DNA from: an uncultured Methylococcaceae bacterium
GTDB lineage: Bacteria; Pseudomonadota; Gammaproteobacteria; Methylococcales; Methylomonadaceae
DNA length: 5,367 nucleotides
Assembly: GCA_903873045.1 (NCBI GenBank)
Contig: CAIQND010000465.1
Span: 1-5,367, forward strand
Direction of reading: 5' to 3'
Shown piece by piece: positions 5,316-5,367 of the stretch. A model generated the notes under the pieces. The model had not been told where the DNA came from, searched no databases, and saw nothing but the letters and a program-made list of their open reading frames with translations. Both the position numbers and the translations under genes were made by a program. Position 1 is the first letter of the stretch; every line of letters begins with the position of its first letter.

Positions 5316-5367
5316 ATGCGATGGCGCTCCAAATTCAGGCTATTTATTGAGAGCTACCAAAAACGGC

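Overview
The window looks like a piece of a gammaproteobacterial chromosome. The repeat-rich intergenic DNA, the moderate base composition and the protein set would suit a methanotroph of the Methylococcales type, but no taxonomic marker is present and this is inference only. There are four believable protein genes. Two point right: a beta-carbonic anhydrase whose 5' end lies outside the window, and a small three-helix membrane protein of unknown function. Two point left: an outer-membrane beta-barrel protein of the alginate-export type, and an inner-membrane permease of the DUF318/ArsP class. The two pairs converge on a 640-bp gene-free region.

Layout: 1-678 carbonic anhydrase; 679-868 intergenic, with two overlapping GC-rich hairpins and a possible promoter; 869-1282 small membrane protein; 1283-1920 gene-free but packed with palindromes, including a 112-bp MITE-like element in a perfect 12-bp direct repeat and a 104-bp palindrome; 1921-3552 outer-membrane porin (minus); 3553-4155 gene-free, with a second MITE copy, a 190-bp inverted-repeat element and a GTAGGTCGGG repeat nested inside it; 4156-5259 permease (minus); 5260-5367 permease upstream region with a perfect 8-3-8 operator-like palindrome.

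The four genes do not form an obvious pathway. Carbonic anhydrase interconverts CO2 and bicarbonate, the porin lets a solute cross the outer membrane, and the permease probably exports a metal, metalloid or related compound. No sequence feature ties them together.

The most notable content is the layering of small non-autonomous elements. Two copies of one MITE family (about 90% identical by eye) each sit in 12-13-bp direct repeats. One copy has split an older palindrome, which becomes perfect again when the MITE and one repeat copy are removed. A different 190-bp element with 12-bp terminal inverted repeats and an 8-bp direct repeat has landed at the stop codon of the permease gene, and its duplication keeps that stop codon intact. 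I see no evidence for a new defence, secretion or biosynthetic system.
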